Origin: Daphnia pulex
Taxonomy: Eukaryota > Arthropoda > Branchiopoda > Diplostraca > Daphniidae
Assembly (NCBI RefSeq): GCF_021134715.1
Contig: NC_060022.1
Coordinates: 4,221,001-4,285,000 of the forward strand
Length of the DNA stretch: 64,000 nucleotides
Reading direction: 5' to 3'
Shown here: one piece after another, positions 1 to 13,823 of the stretch
Layout: the number at the start of each line of letters is the position of its first letter
How positions within the stretch are numbered: the stretch's first letter is position 1
Notes under the pieces: generated by a model
Databases searched by the model: none
What the model saw: the letters and a program-made list of their open reading frames with translations, nothing else
What the model was told of the DNA's origin: nothing
Program-made: the position numbers and the translations under genes

Positions 1-154
1 TAGTACAGTCGTCGTAATAACAGTAATGATAGCGCTATACTGTCTAGTAAATAGTACGTGGCTAGGAGTAGCTAAGCTAACCGCCCCCAGCTGGGTCGGT
101 CGGTTGGTTGGTTGCTCCATACCCTCATTTCATTTCGGATAAATCCATGACACA

Positions 155-171
155 GACACACACACACACAC
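155..171. repeat. CA microsatellite
   Basis: Short (CA)n tract in a simple-sequence-rich stretch; it continues into CGCACG-type repeats. Confidence 0.85.
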
Positions 172-260
172 GCACGCACGAACAACAACAAAAGTAGTAC
201 AGCAGTCTATGTACAGTGCACCCTCTCATGTGTAGCAAAGGCGAGGCTTTTGCCGGGAAA

Positions 261-280
261 TGTGTGTGTGTGTGTGTGTG
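261..280. repeat. TG microsatellite
   Basis: (TG)10 dinucleotide tract, uninterrupted. Confidence 0.95.
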
Positions 281-1420
281 GTCCAAATGACGTCAGAAGC
301 GATTGGTTGGTTGGTTTGGCTTTGCTTGGTCGGGTATAGACTAGTCGGCTATAGCCTACGAGTTCGCTCGGCGCAACTCGCGAGTCGTTGCCAAAACGAG
401 ATAGAGCGCGCCCGGCCAAAAGAGGGAGGAGGAGGCGGCACAATACAAAGACGATGCCAGGAAATCAGGATTTTTTTTTTCTTCTTCCTTCCCTTCTTTC
501 GTGGAGGGCGGGGAGTATTAAGATGCGGATGAAACGACCAATTGATTTTGTAACCGAAATCCATTCCCCTCTCTCTCTCTCTCTTCTCTTCAGCCCTTCC
601 CACCATTTCTTTTCTACATTTTCGGCAACAAGACCCGGAGGAGATGGGAATGAAGGTACTACGAGAGACAAACAGAGAAAAAGGGATTTAATTCGATCAA
701 GGAAAGAGAAAAAAAAAATAAAAAAAGATTTGTACACATCACGCCCACAAACGACGAAGACGATGTCGTCGACATGCAACAACAGCCGTCCAATTGGTAG
801 ACGATGAAATTCGTCTTCAAAGTGACTTAAAGTGCTCGTTACTTTTGCGAGAGTAACGGGAGATATCTCTCTCTCTCTAACCCAAAGTTTTGGAACATTA
901 CACCATTTCTCTTTTTCCTATTTCCTTCCTTCCTCCCGTCCGTCCGTCGGCCCGCCCGTCGGAGCAGCGATAACGAGAAAGGAGAGCTGCCGGCAACGCC
1001 CTATCTAACTGGAAATGACCCGTAGGAGCAGCATGACAGACATTAAATCAAACGAGGAGGCGACGAGTCACATTTTTTTTCTTCTTCTTTCTTCCAGCAC
1101 AAGTCGCGGAAGGACGGCCAAGAAGTAGAGTAGTAGGCAGGGAATACTAAGTTGTTCGGTGAATATCTGCAGTGTTATCTTGTCACAATCGCGTATCACC
1201 TCCGACGCTCACGACCGAACGCAGAGAGAGCTAGAGAGTTGGCTCATTTCTTTTTTCTTTTTGGCTACGAGACGAAAGAGCCAAAGTGGGGAGTTGTTCC
1301 CTTTCCTCTTCTGCTTGACAAGATACGGGGGAGGGACATGAAGGGGATCGATGACAAATGAAGACAATCGCATCTGCCAAAGCCAAAGAAATAAAATACA
1401 GAAAAAGAAGAAGAAGAATC

Positions 1421-1440
1421 GAGCGAGCGAGCGAGCGAGG
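1421..1440. repeat. GAGC tetranucleotide repeat
   Basis: Five tandem GAGC/GCGA units, followed by purine-rich sequence. Confidence 0.85.
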
Positions 1441-4400
1441 GAAAAAGAAACGCGAGAAAAAAGAGGAAATCCTCTTTCAAATTGAAAAGGGAACGTCTTC
1501 TTCGTCAAAGGAGAGATGAAAAGGTTAGAAAAGGGACGGTTGTTGGCCAGCTGCCTCCTCCTCCTAGCACGGAGGAGCCTCGCCTCCTATTGAAAACTCG
1601 TCGCTTTTGTCTCGCTTTCTTGTATTAGTGGCAGTACTTTGACTACTACGACGACCCACGAGAAAACGACCGTGCGAGGTACAACCACGAGTATAAAATG
1701 CGCCATCTCAAAACCATGAACCCATCATCTCTTCACTCGGCAGCAAACCTATTTGGCTTTTCAGGAGAAATCAAATAAAAAAAATCCTAACCTCTATTGG
1801 TTAGCCCTTGCAGCCGATCTGGAACCTAACCAAAACTCAAAAGAAAAAACCAACCCCCCCACCCCTCAATGAGCTGCCATCCACTGGCTCTGTCCTTTTT
1901 TTTCTTCTTCTTTTCGAGTTGCACAGAGACAGAGTCTTCTTTCTCTCTCTCTTTAGCCGGTGCCGACGACGACGTTGGGGCTGTGGGTAGGCAGAGGAAA
2001 TGATGACTCTTTCCTTCCTTAGCATTCTCTCCGAATAAGCTTCAGGATGCGCCCGCAGGAAACTAGGAGCCATAGCAGCAGTAAATTGTGAATGTATTTA
2101 TACAACTTTGGGTTTTCGGGGTTGGCCTCCTCCTCCTCCTACCCAACCGCCTCCCTGCGGCCTCCTTGGCTCAAGGAGATGGAAAAGAGAGAAATAATCA
2201 TAACAAGTTCTTCGACTACTTTTTATTCTTGAGATAAGATTTCGCAGAGGACGGAAGGAACCAGGAGCAAAAGGAGCTACGAGGACACACACACGCCCAA
2301 CTTTGCTGTGCGGAGTTAAAAGAGACATGGTAATCGATGACGAAGAGATAGTCGAGTCGGCGCGAACAACTCGACCAGAAAAGGAGGAAGAAAAAAAAAA
2401 GAAAATAAGAAGAAACTCGCGATCATCCATCACACAGCGCTCCTCCCCACTCTTCCAGACTACACTCTTTTTCTTCTTCATTTTTCCGCTTTTGTTTTAT
2501 TTCAGACTCTTTTTTTTTTCTTTCCTGCGTCTTATACTTCATCCCTAAATCAAGAAAATTGCTAGCCAAAAAAAAAGTCTCTTGTTCCGATCCGACGGAC
2601 GATGTATCGATACTCTTTTCTACTCCAGACAGAGCACCGCCACTTTGGACGGGCGGGATGGAGGCTTTGTAACAAATGATTCAGGGAGAGAAAAGTTAAA
2701 GGGGGCGAGAGAGAGACAGAGCCTAGCAACTGTATGTAATATTGAAGAGCCAAGAATCGAGGAGGAGAAGAAGAAGAAGATGGTGATGGTGGTGGGGGGT
2801 TTGGTTGAAGAGGCAAAACGCCCGGCAGCCATTTTGGACGTGAAGCATACATGGGAGCACGAACGGAGAGAGGGAGAGAGAGAGATCGTGTCACGAAACC
2901 TCCCACCACTACTGTACTAGCAGCAGTAGCTCCAGCGCTCTTCAATCGATAAAGAGGAGCTCCAGAGAGCTTCAATGCTTGCCCTTGAGAAAGAGAGTAG
3001 AGGAGAGCCAACATCTTCGACCGAGAAACCCCCCCAAAAAAGAAAAAGAAAAAAGGCAAAATAAGAAAATAAATCGTCGTTTCTTCGACGTGGCCGTCGA
3101 GAGAGTGAGCCACAAGCATCATAATGGATAAGGAGCGACGAGCGTCACGACTTTGGCATCTGCCCGACTCCACCCGAAAAGTCTTGTGTGTGTGTGTTTA
3201 TATCAAGGATCGAGGGACGGGGGGTAAAGCAAATGACGGAACGAATAAACAAAAAAAAGAGGAACTCGATCAAACTGTCAAGACCTTGAGTCTCTGTCTT
3301 CTCCCTTTTACTCCCTATCCCAACGTCTACTAGGAACAAAAACAGCCAAGAATATGTCGCACCCCAAACACACACACAATGACTACGGAGGACTTGTATA
3401 TCTTTCTCTCTCTCTCTAACTCGCTTTTTTTTGGCGATCCTTGTTTCCATCTTGTGAAATCCTCTAGCCCCCTACTTTCTGCCCGCCCCCTCCTAAGAAG
3501 CCATTTCCTCCTTGATGTCGGTGAGGCAAAAAGAGCCGGGATCGAAACGGCGCGCGCGCGCGCGCAGCCGGCAGAAACACACACACAACATCGACTAGAT
3601 GTGGTGCCCGTCATCGAATCGATACTGTATTATGGGTGTGTGTATGTGTTTAAGACCCAAATCATTGGCGATAGTTGGATGGAGAATCAAATCGGCTCCA
3701 AGCCCTCCAAGTTCTTCTTCCTAGCTGCTACACACAACAGCAGACGGGCAGACACAAACTCCCTTTTTTTTATTTTTTGACTCTACAGCTTTTATTTTGT
3801 GTAGAGCTTCCTCCCGGGCTCTCTTCTTCTTTGGAAAATGATAATAAATATCTGTTCGTCGTCAGACCGGATGGATCAGGTCGGTGCCGATCCCGGTAAA
3901 GATTCAATTAGTTTTAATCAAAGACCTGCTGCTGCATTTGCTTTCTTCCCTATTGCCTCTCGTCATATAGTGAGGAAGAGGGGTAGGCCGGAGAGTTCAA
4001 CCGGTCAATCGAGTCGGCATTGCAGTTTCCATGGCAACAGACTGGATACACCACTTGAAAAGACAAGACTTGCCCCAAGAGGAAGAAAGAAATCCGGATT
4101 ACTTTTCTATTAGCTCTTTTCAATGGTCAATAGGCAAGCCCGAAAGAAGGTCGCACAGAACTGGAAGGAACCATTCAAACCTCCTCGACTTACTTTTAGC
4201 AAGAAACACAATCGTCCATCAGCTAGACGTCCGTTTTTGGGGCTTTTCCTACTCGTCATTTTTTCTCTATTTTTTTATTTTATTTGAGCCATTCAATGAG
4301 AAAAAGACTCCGCTTTTCCTCCTAGCCGGACAAGGCGAATCAATAACGTACAAGCTTCCCCTTTTTTTTCCCCCCTCTCTCTCTCTCTTGACATAACTCG

Positions 4401-6535
4401 ACCCTATATGGCCTCCTTGGGACCAAACACCTCTCGTTGGCTAGAGCCGAACGGACTCGAACAGACGCCCCCCTTCGAACAGGCGTCTAATCCCGTGACG
4501 TCAGCGTGCTGCTGTCGATGACGACAGCGACAGGGGTCCTACTTTTTTTTCCTGTCCAGCTGTACATCTACATATTCCCACTTCTTATTTTTTTTTCCTT
4601 TTTTGTTTTTAGTACTCATAAAAGACACCTGGCGGGGCGGAATAGCTTTGACTGTAGGGTTTTTTTTTGAGCTTTCACGACTGTGGAAAGAAGAAAAAAA
4701 AAAGAAAAGAAAAAGAAATGCCTGGGGAGGAATGGGACACCCGGCTCACCCACGTTCTGCATGTCAAGTCGACAGACAAGGAAACATGGCGTCGTGACAG
4801 GCGCGTCAGAAAGCCATTGCGAGGGAAACGGCAAGGTTGGAAGCGATCCTTAAAAATAAAAAGATGACTGGAACATTCCGGCGATAAAAAATCATCGGCG
4901 ACTAGAAACAAACAAAAAAAGAGCTAGAAGGAAGTGTAAAGACAGGTTGTGTTTACGTTAACTAGGCATCCAGGACGAGTGCACCGATTGCAGCATAGAA
5001 GCGCAACAGCTCCGCACATCAATCGAGTCCAGTCTTTTAAAGAAAAAAGAAAAACAGTTTTGTTGTCGTTTCAAAAATAACTTGGCTACGCTCTTTTCCC
5101 ACGCAACGGGTAAAGAAAAAAGAAAGTGAAATAATTTCATTAGCCAGGTCCCCGAGAGCACCAAACAGCAGCTGCTGTCTTCTCCACAGTGGGGTGCCCC
5201 ACTTGTCTTGTAGGTGCACACACACCGAAACGAGGCGAAAGTGTGAGGAACCAAAACGGAAAAAAAAAGAGGAGGAGGAGGTACGTTATTGGCGAACGAG
5301 GGTCTTAACTTCCGATCTAACAATAGAACAAGGCGCCCAGGAGCTGCGTGCAAGTTGCACCATCACTACCACCGCCACCATTACAGTCTCTATTTCGAAT
5401 CCGGATGGATTTCGACGAGAGAGCGCACACACAGGGGCGTATGTCAATTTGAAAAACAAACAGCAAACTAACAACTAAACAGAAACAAGAAAAAGAGAGA
5501 GAAATAGAAAGGCGCTTAGAGACAACCCCGAGACAACGGGCGCAATAGGAGAGGCTGTCCGACTGTGGAAAAATCCAAAAGTAAACCCCCCCCCCCTCCT
5601 CCTACACCGTCCGTACCAGCCCAGCTGGGTATTAGATCCGGATCTCATCAACAACACGAGAGGCGAATGGAGAGCGAGGACATTCCTAAACGCAAGTTGG
5701 AGCATTCGTTCTACTCTGAACAGAAGCTCCTGCTGTACAATTCACCTTGTGTAAATATACACGAACTACTTGCAGCAGCAGCACACACACACTACACACA
5801 GTTGGGTGATGGGTACAAGTGTGTATGTTTGCGTGGGACTACTATACTACTAGGTCGAGAGAGAGAGAGAGAAAAAGAGGCACGTGCTAAAATACACAAA
5901 CAAAATCCCAGGCGCGGCCTCCATTTACAGTGGAAAAGGACCGTGTCCGATAAAGGACACACAACACAACAACTTGTACTGCTTTGCCCGATCCCTGAAA
6001 GTTTTTCCGAAAAAGGATCGCCTCGGCTAACTCATCTAAACAATTGGGCCAAAAACACACACATATACAGACACCCCCACTCGGCTGGCTGGCTTAGAAC
6101 TATTGTAAGTAGGTAAAGGAACTAGTTAGTAGGACTCTACTACTTGTTGTAGTGCTCAAAGTCTCAGCCGTGGCAAAGAGTTGCTCCTCCTTGTGCCTCA
6201 CTTCCATTTTCCGTCTTGTCATCTATCCTAGCTCCGACATAACCTAGTGTGTGTGCGTCTGCTGTTGCTATCTTGCGCCTCTGCTGCTATCGTCAAACGC
6301 CAGCGAGAGAGGAGCAATAGCGGCGAGCGGTGCACAGGAACTTCAATTTGTTTGGCGAAAAAAGGAAGGAAGGCAGCCTGGAAAGGAAGAGAAGCTTGTG
6401 CATGTGTGTATGTGCCCTTTATTCTATTGCCGACACACAAACCAGTCTCCCCCAACTGTTATGACAAAGATAACAAGAACACTATAGCATCCATTTCGGC
6501 TCCAGCTCCAATTGTTTAACATGCGCTGGAAAATA

Positions 6536-6554
6536 TACACACACACACACACAC
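6536..6554. repeat. AC microsatellite
   Basis: Uninterrupted AC dinucleotide tract in non-coding spacer. Confidence 0.9.
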
Positions 6555-8096
6555 AAAAAGCACACATATGCGCCGTGAAGTCGCATACGGAGAAAGGCTT
6601 TTCGCTATTTTCGGGTTTTCATAGTCAATGCATGGAACTTTTTTTTTTCCTCTTTTTTATTTATCGGCAAAAAAAAGGGAAGGAAAATAAAAAAAACTAA
6701 AATGCCAAGAAGCTAAAGAGGAGCTGAACAGGCTAAAAATACTGGAAGAGAGACGGCGGGATTCGTGTGGTAAGTCGCACTGGTGTAGCGGGAGGGCAAG
6801 TCTGTCTTTTGAACAGGAGCCGACAGCGAGTCGGGTAGGATCTCAGGCAAAACGAAAAACGCTCTCTAAAAAAAGGAAAAATTTGCTGCCAAACGACGGC
6901 GGCATAGACAAAGCGAAACCAAGTTGGTTGTTTAAAAAAACTATTCCGTGAACTTTTCACTTCCGGTTTACTTTTTGTTTTTCTCCCTTTGCGCCAGTCG
7001 AAAAATTTGAATTGGAAATATTAAAAAAGAAAAAAAAAAACAGGAAAACAAAAAAAGGGAAAAATCAAATATAGAAAGGAGAGCAAAGTCGTTGCGAATT
7101 CTTGTTTGGAGGAAAAGAAATAAATTGGAGAGGATTACAGCAATAATGAAAAGGAGGAGGATAAAGATAAAAGATCCGGGAGGGAAATGAAAGAGTGCGC
7201 GCTTGCGTCTCGAGGGGACAGTTCTAACGGCGGCGCAAGCGCGTCGGTCCAATCGTCAGCCGGCACGTGACATCATCAAAGTTAACAAGAGAGAAAAAGA
7301 AAAAAAGGGTGGAGACAAAATGGCTGAAGAAGAAGCAAATAAAGTTCTCCAATCCCCAGCTCTCTCTCCGATAAAAAAGTAAAAACGGATGTTTAAAGAA
7401 ACGGAAAGAATAGAAAGAGACAGCCAATAATTACAGATCAAAATGGGGAAGAAGAGAAACGGCGAATTTTCTTCTCTCGTTGATTTTTTTGTTTTTTAAA
7501 ATTCGGTTCTCTCTCGTCGGCAATCCTATTTCGGAGCGCACCGTTAAGATGGACACTCGCACATGTACACTCACGCAAACACGCAACACGCTGAAAGTGC
7601 GCGCTCGCCGTTGAAAAAGTTTCGGCAAATTTGTTTTTGTGGTTCGGTTATCTAATTGTCGCTTTGAAAAATGACGCGATGGGGTTTGTATTTAAAAACC
7701 CGAGTCGGCGTGTAATCAGCGGGGGGGACCGACTGAACGGCACGGCACACACGCACTCACACACTCCAAAAATGCACAACAAAACTTTTAGATTTCTTTG
7801 ACTTTCCCGTCTTGTTTTTCTTCTTCTTCTCGGACGAGTACATAGGGGTTGTAGAGGGCAGGGTAATAAGGAGAGGGGAGGAAAGAAGGGGGGTCCCACA
7901 CGCGTAAACACACACACCGACACACACGCACCACAGCACGAGCCGCTGCCGGGACACACCGGTAGTGGGCAACGCTCGACCGTGCACTAGCGGAGCGGTG
8001 CTCGACGTCTTCTCCGGCTCCTACTCTTTCACCTACTCCTCCTGCTCCCCCACTTTCCGATGGCTATAGCTCTCGCTCTCACGCTCTCGCCTAGTC

Positions 8097-8129
8097 CAGC
8101 TAGCTAGCTAGCTATACACACACACACAC
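8097..8129. repeat. CTAG tetranucleotide repeat followed by CA tract
   Basis: Four tandem AGCT/TAGC units run into a short (CA)n tract. CTAG repeats are self-complementary, so the first part can form a cruciform-like structure. Confidence 0.85.
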
Positions 8130-11100
8130 TCGTTTCGTTCCTTTTTCCGCTTCTTCTTCTTACAAAGAGTATACTTGCACTGCCGACAAGTCACCAAACT
8201 ACACCAGTCCCTCTGTGTGTGCGTGTGTATACTACAGCGTGCCCTGTACGGTGGCCTATAGGGTAAAAGGGACTTGTACCTCTCGTCCTCTGTGCTGCTG
8301 CTGCTGCTGTTACGCTCGACTCACGGCATACGCCTCCGTATCAAAGAGAGCTGTGCGCGCACTCAAAATATATATAAAAAGACGGACCTAAAAGAGAAAC
8401 AAAAAAGGAAGACAAACACAAAAAGAAACGAGGAGGGAAAAGTAAAAAAAAAAAAAAGAAAGAATTACATAAAAGAAAAAAAAGTTCCAACATTTTTCAT
8501 CCGGACGGATCGATAGAGCCGCCGCTGCCGACCGCCAGTCTGCGCTAGGTGTCAACTGAACTGCCCAGTGACGTTGGCGACTTTTTTTCTTTCCTTCTTT
8601 CTTCTTTGGCTCAGCTCTTTTGTATTTGTTTTCTCTCATCGTCTCTAGTCCGTATACTTTATACATGTGTAGTATTAAGTAGATACACCCCCCTTCACTC
8701 ACTCGGCTCCTATCTCTACGCCATTCTCTTTCTCACAGCATCGGAAAGTCCATTAGTCCAAGTCCAATCTTGATTCTTGTATTGCTAAGGCCTATTTCCC
8801 ACCGGGAATCGGCCGGCATTCCGCCCTTTCGTAATGAAAAATTTCGATACGATACACCTCCCCTTTTATTCCACACTCGGCTCTAAAAACAACCCTCTTG
8901 CCTCGGTCTACCAAAATGGAATGCCATTTGAGGTTGATCTCCCAATCCAATCCAATTCCCCCCCCCCCCTTTTGCATTGATGTTGTTGTTGTTGTTCTTT
9001 CCCAGTTGGCGGAATGTTGATGAGCAAATTTCTACCAGCAGGTCTACAATTTCCGACCAGCTTTAGAGAGACACTCTCTCTCTCTACGGACCCGCTGCTT
9101 TTGCCCAGTTTGGTGTATGGAACGTCCGAAAACTCTGGGCCGGCCCCGTCCGTTTTCATGCATGCGTAACGAGGACAGATGGTAGACTCACGAGAGCCGG
9201 GCTCGACCTTTGCCAGTTTCCGCTTGGTCCCACTACAATGTCCGGCAGGACGCGCGCACAAACACATAAGAACCCAGAGACATACACACATAAAGAGAGA
9301 GAGCAAAAGAGAGGGAAACTATAGATAGCAGAGAGAGAGAGAGACAAGAGGCATCTCTCTCCCGGGATCAATATAAATGCTAATCGTCCAGTCCATGTCG
9401 CTGTGCTTTTCCATGTTGTCCTCTACCTCTATTTTTATTTATTTTTTTTTTTTTGATTTTGTTGTTTGCGTTTGGGCGATTCCATCGTTCCTCCTCTATT
9501 ACTCTTCCCGTCTTCTTCTTATGGTGGGGGGATTTTCATTTCTTGCTTGCGCTTCATTTTCCCTAGCTCTCTCTCTCGCTTGTTGTTTGTTTGTTCTCAT
9601 TTCATCTTGCCCTTTTGTTGTTGGCAACCATTTTCTTCATGTTTCATTCACGACAATAGAGAGGAGAGGAGGAGGGGAGGGGACCAGGACATCGGGACGG
9701 GACACGACTCAATCCTGTCCCGTTCCCGGCCACAAGATGGCTGCCAACCGAGGAGACCTTCCCTTTTTCCTTTTCCTTTTTTTCTTTCTTTACCAGCATC
9801 GTAAAAATAAACTTTTTCCCCCTCTTTTTCTTTGACATTTACTTGTCGTAGTGAAAAGCGCCGCAATTAATAGCCGAGTCAAACGTCTAAACTAAAGAAA
9901 GGAATAGGATTTGAGAGGGAGAGAGACACGAGTTACCCGGATACGGCCCGGCATAATACCCCCACAGAGAGACCCAAAACACAACAAAAAGGCCTCGCAC
10001 AAAACTTGCACAATCATCCATTATTCTCCGGGAACAACTCTCGTCATCATCCCCATTGTCAGGTCAGTGCGGTCCATCTGTGTATAGACAGGTGTGTGCA
10101 CGACTTGCTGGTACGACTACTCTACTCTCTGTTGTTTTAGTTTGCAGACTCCCATTTGCGACAGGTGATCAAAAACAAACTGCATATCGATCCACGCCGA
10201 CGTATGGAAACGATGTCGTCAAATGAAAAAGAATGAAAAAAAGACGCAACCTCACCGACCTCAAATCGCTCCCGACCACCCAAAAAATGCATTCCAATGT
10301 CATTTCCTCCAAAGAGTTAAAAAAAGAAAGGGTGGAAGAAGAATCCTTCCTCTTCCCCTTGTAACCAATAATAAAATGAAATAAAAAAATAAAGATCCCT
10401 CCCCAAATGTTCCGTTTCCTTCGTCCATCCATCTTATTTCATCTTAGCGAATAGAAGGAGGAGGAGGAGGACTAGGTCGGGAGTGGCGCGCGGACTCGCT
10501 TCTCAGGATCGATAAGAACCTCTTGCCACACTCGCTCAAAGGGAGGTGGGAGAAGGAGGGAGGGGGTTTAGACGATGGGTGGGGTTGTGGGAGGAATGGC
10601 GATGAGTTCTCGGGTCCTTTCAGTTCCTTGCCTTCATCTCTCGACGGATATTTGACATGTCGAAGAGAAAGAGAGAGAGAGTCGTGCAGAGCGGGGAGCA
10701 TATACGAGCTCACGCACCAAACAGGAGGACGACAACACATTGCACAGCACAACAAATCAAAAAGAGCCCGGCAGCTCACAGAGCTAAAGGACCCCCGCCC
10801 GTCTTTCTCTCTTAGACTTATCCACGCCATATGGTTTAAGTGCTGGGACAGATCCATCATATCGTGTAAGGCAACCCTTCACTTTTTACTAGTACTACCA
10901 CCGCTAGTCCAGTCCATTAATATTATTGTTTTGCTTTTCTTCTACCACACCACCCTTCTCTCACAATAAAAACAAATGAAAGTCGCAGAAATGGTGAGAG
11001 AAAAAGAAAAGACGCCAAATTAAGTCATCAGCCGAGTATGTGGGCCGGTCGGTATTTCTGCTGTTGCCAGACAAGAAGAAGGAAAGAATAATCATCATCG

Positions 11101-11390
11101 TCATAAAGAAAATTAAGAAAAAAGATATGAGGAGGTTTTATAGAGCAGGGGTCTAGAAGAGGAGAGAGAGAGATGCAGCTTACGTAGGCGGAACAATAAG
11201 TCTTCCTCGCTCAAAGCTCAGCGGTCCCAACATCGACAGGACGGGCGTGAAAGTGAAGTCCTCGGGTGTTGGTGTGGTGGTGGGCGGACGGATCGGATCG
11301 TGTAGGCTGATTGGTGGATTCGCAGAACCAACGCAGTCGATTCGAGAACGAACTGACTGGACGGACGGTCGATGCTCCGGGTGGAAAAGG

Positions 11391-11408
11391 AGAGAGAGAG
11401 AGAGAGAG
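11391..11408. repeat. AG microsatellite
   Basis: (AG)n tract inside a longer polypurine stretch; a G-run follows it. Confidence 0.9.
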
Positions 11409-13357
11409 GAGGGGGGGCTTGTGCTGTGTGTGAAAGGGACAGAATCCGTCGCGCGAACAGCCAGAATAACGATCCAGCTTGCTCAACCGGCAGAGAGAAA
11501 AGGAGAGAGAGAGAGAACGGGAGACCCCCAAAAACAATAGGAATTTTCCCAGACCAACGACGAGCCTCTATAAATAGAACATGGGTGGGTCTCCCCCCCT
11601 CTGCTATACACCATGTTCGTGATTCCGTACTCTTATATATTACATGTCCATCCAATCGATAATTCAGAATTCACGTACGGAAATTCTCAACTTGATTGAA
11701 TCGAAAAATAATAGCAAAAACTAGAAAAAAAGGGAAAATCGATTTGGTCTGCGTTCACGTTTCGTAGGTTCCGGAGTCCGGCTCTCTTTCTTCCGACACA
11801 TTGAAAAAGGGAAGAAAAAGATACAGATAGAGCTCTCTAGTGGTAGTCGATTCAACTAGATGAAAGACGCCAAACGGGAAAAAGTAAAGTCAGTCGTATT
11901 CAAAAATAAATAAATAACACGGATCGGACATGAAGTACGACTGCACAAGTCAAAGAACCTTATAGGAGGACCCCGGCAAAAGAAAAGAACCAATCGCTCT
12001 GATAGTTAATAAGACTATTGCAAGAGGAGCTGGAGCGAGTGGATCGTTCATCATTCGCTTTCCTCTTCGCCTCTTCCTTTCTCTCCTCGACGGCCAAGTT
12101 CAACGTCGACTCTCTCCGTGTTTGCAGTTTTGCCAACAGAAGAAAAAAGGAAAAAAAAAATTAAAAGGGCGGAGGGAGTGTAGTTCTTCTTCTTTTCCTT
12201 GTTTTTCTTTAGATATTTTTTTTTCTACTACTCTGCTAGGCTTAGAGTCCTAGAGAGATCCGGACGACAGAGTGATGGATGACACCAGTCCTGGCAACCG
12301 GCAACGCACAACCCATTTCTTTTCTCTCTTTCTTTGCTTCGCCTTCTCTTTCTCCCCTCCACCATCTCTCTTTTTTTTTATTGCGCCAAATGTTCACAGA
12401 ATCCAACTGACACGTTCGCCCGTCGAGAAGCTCGGCCAGAAGAATCGCAGCCCGAGAAACAACGATGGCCATCACACAGATCATCCTCCTTCGCCATGAT
12501 ATCCAACAGCCATTTCAAAAAGAAACTTGGCTCCACCATTTGGATCTCGAAAGAAAATAAAAAAAAGGGAAAATGAAAAAAGAAAAAAAAGGAAGACAGA
12601 AACTCCTTCGTCAGTTTCTTGCCAAATTCGAATGCAATCTTCCCTTCACGAAAAGTCTTAAGGAAGAAGGAGGCGAGCTCAGACTATGACTCGCGCAAAA
12701 GAACCGGTCGACGACAAACATCCGGCTGACACAAAAACCCAAAATTCAATTCCCTTTTAAAATACAAAAATGCTAAAAAACAAAAAAAAAAAGGCAAAAG
12801 CAGTCAAACTAGACTACTTATTATTTCTTAGGTAAGATCGCGGGAACGGTTATAAGTCCTCGGTTCTGTATTTCGGTAAGACACGACTCGAGTCCACATA
12901 CTCGCTCGTTTTGGGATTGTCAACATTCCGCTCTCAGTGGCCTGCTCCGGCTTCTTGGCTGCCGGATCGATTGTCTCGTCACTAGAAAATCCTCACATCC
13001 CCCCTCTACTTTCTCGTCCACCCAACAACCTCCTAGTTTCTTTTTTCTTTCTTTTTTTCATTCTTCCCCGTTATTTTTGTTTCGTTTCTTTATGTCATAT
13101 CCGTCGCTGACGACGACAGATTTATTCCTGTTTGTCTCCCATGTTTTATTTTACTTTCAAATTTAAATATTAAAAAAAGAGAGCTTTCGTGCAACATCCG
13201 CTCACGAATAAAAGGGGGGAAATAAAAAAAAAAGGAATAAGAAAAGGACGCCGATTTTAATAACGAGATTTCAAGAGGGTGAGACGACCAGTTTTTCTCC
13301 ACTTGGAGAATTCCGCAATTCCGGATCAGGGCCCAAGACAAACTGAAACTTAAGTGA

Positions 13358-13376
13358 GGGGGGGGGGGGGGGGGGG
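13358..13376. repeat. Poly-G tract, 19 nt
   Basis: An uninterrupted run of 19 G. Such runs can form G-quadruplex-type structures and are prone to slippage and to sequencing length error. Confidence 0.9.
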
Positions 13377-13715
13377 AAGCAGAGAAAAATACGTGGACGT
13401 GATAAAAATCGATAGTCAAAAGTCGACATGGATCCCCTCCAAGAAATGATAACATCTTTCTAGTACAGACACACAATCCGGCAACTATTCCTCAGAGAGA
13501 AAGAGAAGCTTAAACTGATTTTGGTTTTATCTTTGTGTGCGCACGCTATTCTTTTTTCTTGTTCCGTTTTTTTGTTGTCTTAATGACTATAGCATTCAAG
13601 ATTTCTTGTGTCTTTCGCCCATGTCCGTCAGGCTGAGCAATCAAGACGGGTAAAACAATAGAAAATGCTGGAAGCCCTCTGAGGTTCACATTCAATCAAA
13701 GCTCAGAACACAAAT

Positions 13716-13733
13716 ACACACACACACACACAC
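13716..13733. repeat. CA microsatellite
   Basis: Uninterrupted (CA)n dinucleotide tract. Confidence 0.9.
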
Positions 13734-13798
13734 GGTCGTCGGCCTGTCTTTTTTCCCTTTTATGTCATCTCTTCTTCCGGTTCTCTTTTAATAGGCGC

Positions 13799-13823
13799 GA
13801 TGGATGGACGGATGGATGGATGG
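13799..13823. repeat. GATG tetranucleotide repeat
   Basis: Six imperfect tandem GATG units with one GACG interruption. Confidence 0.85.

Larger units (their letters stand above)
1..9000. other. Simple-repeat-rich spacer, no gene recognised
   Basis: I see no supportable exon here. The sequence alternates short CpG-containing unique stretches with CA/TG, GA/CT, GAGC and CTAG tracts and long purine-only or pyrimidine-only runs. Open frames in this stretch translate to runs of Arg/Glu/Lys, Phe/Leu/Ser or Thr/His, as expected of low-complexity DNA. None is joined to another by in-phase splice sites that I could follow. It may be intergenic or part of a large intron of a gene outside the window. 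Confidence 0.6.

Noticed and set aside
5565..6116. 183-codon open frame starting with a Pro run
   Set aside because: The Pro run comes from a poly-C tract and later segments from CA and GA repeats; no conserved domain.
9377..9835. 152-codon open frame that looks like a multi-pass membrane protein
   Set aside because: Hydrophobicity comes from T-rich low-complexity DNA (Phe/Leu/Ser codons); it ends in a Phe run. No family resemblance and no splice context.
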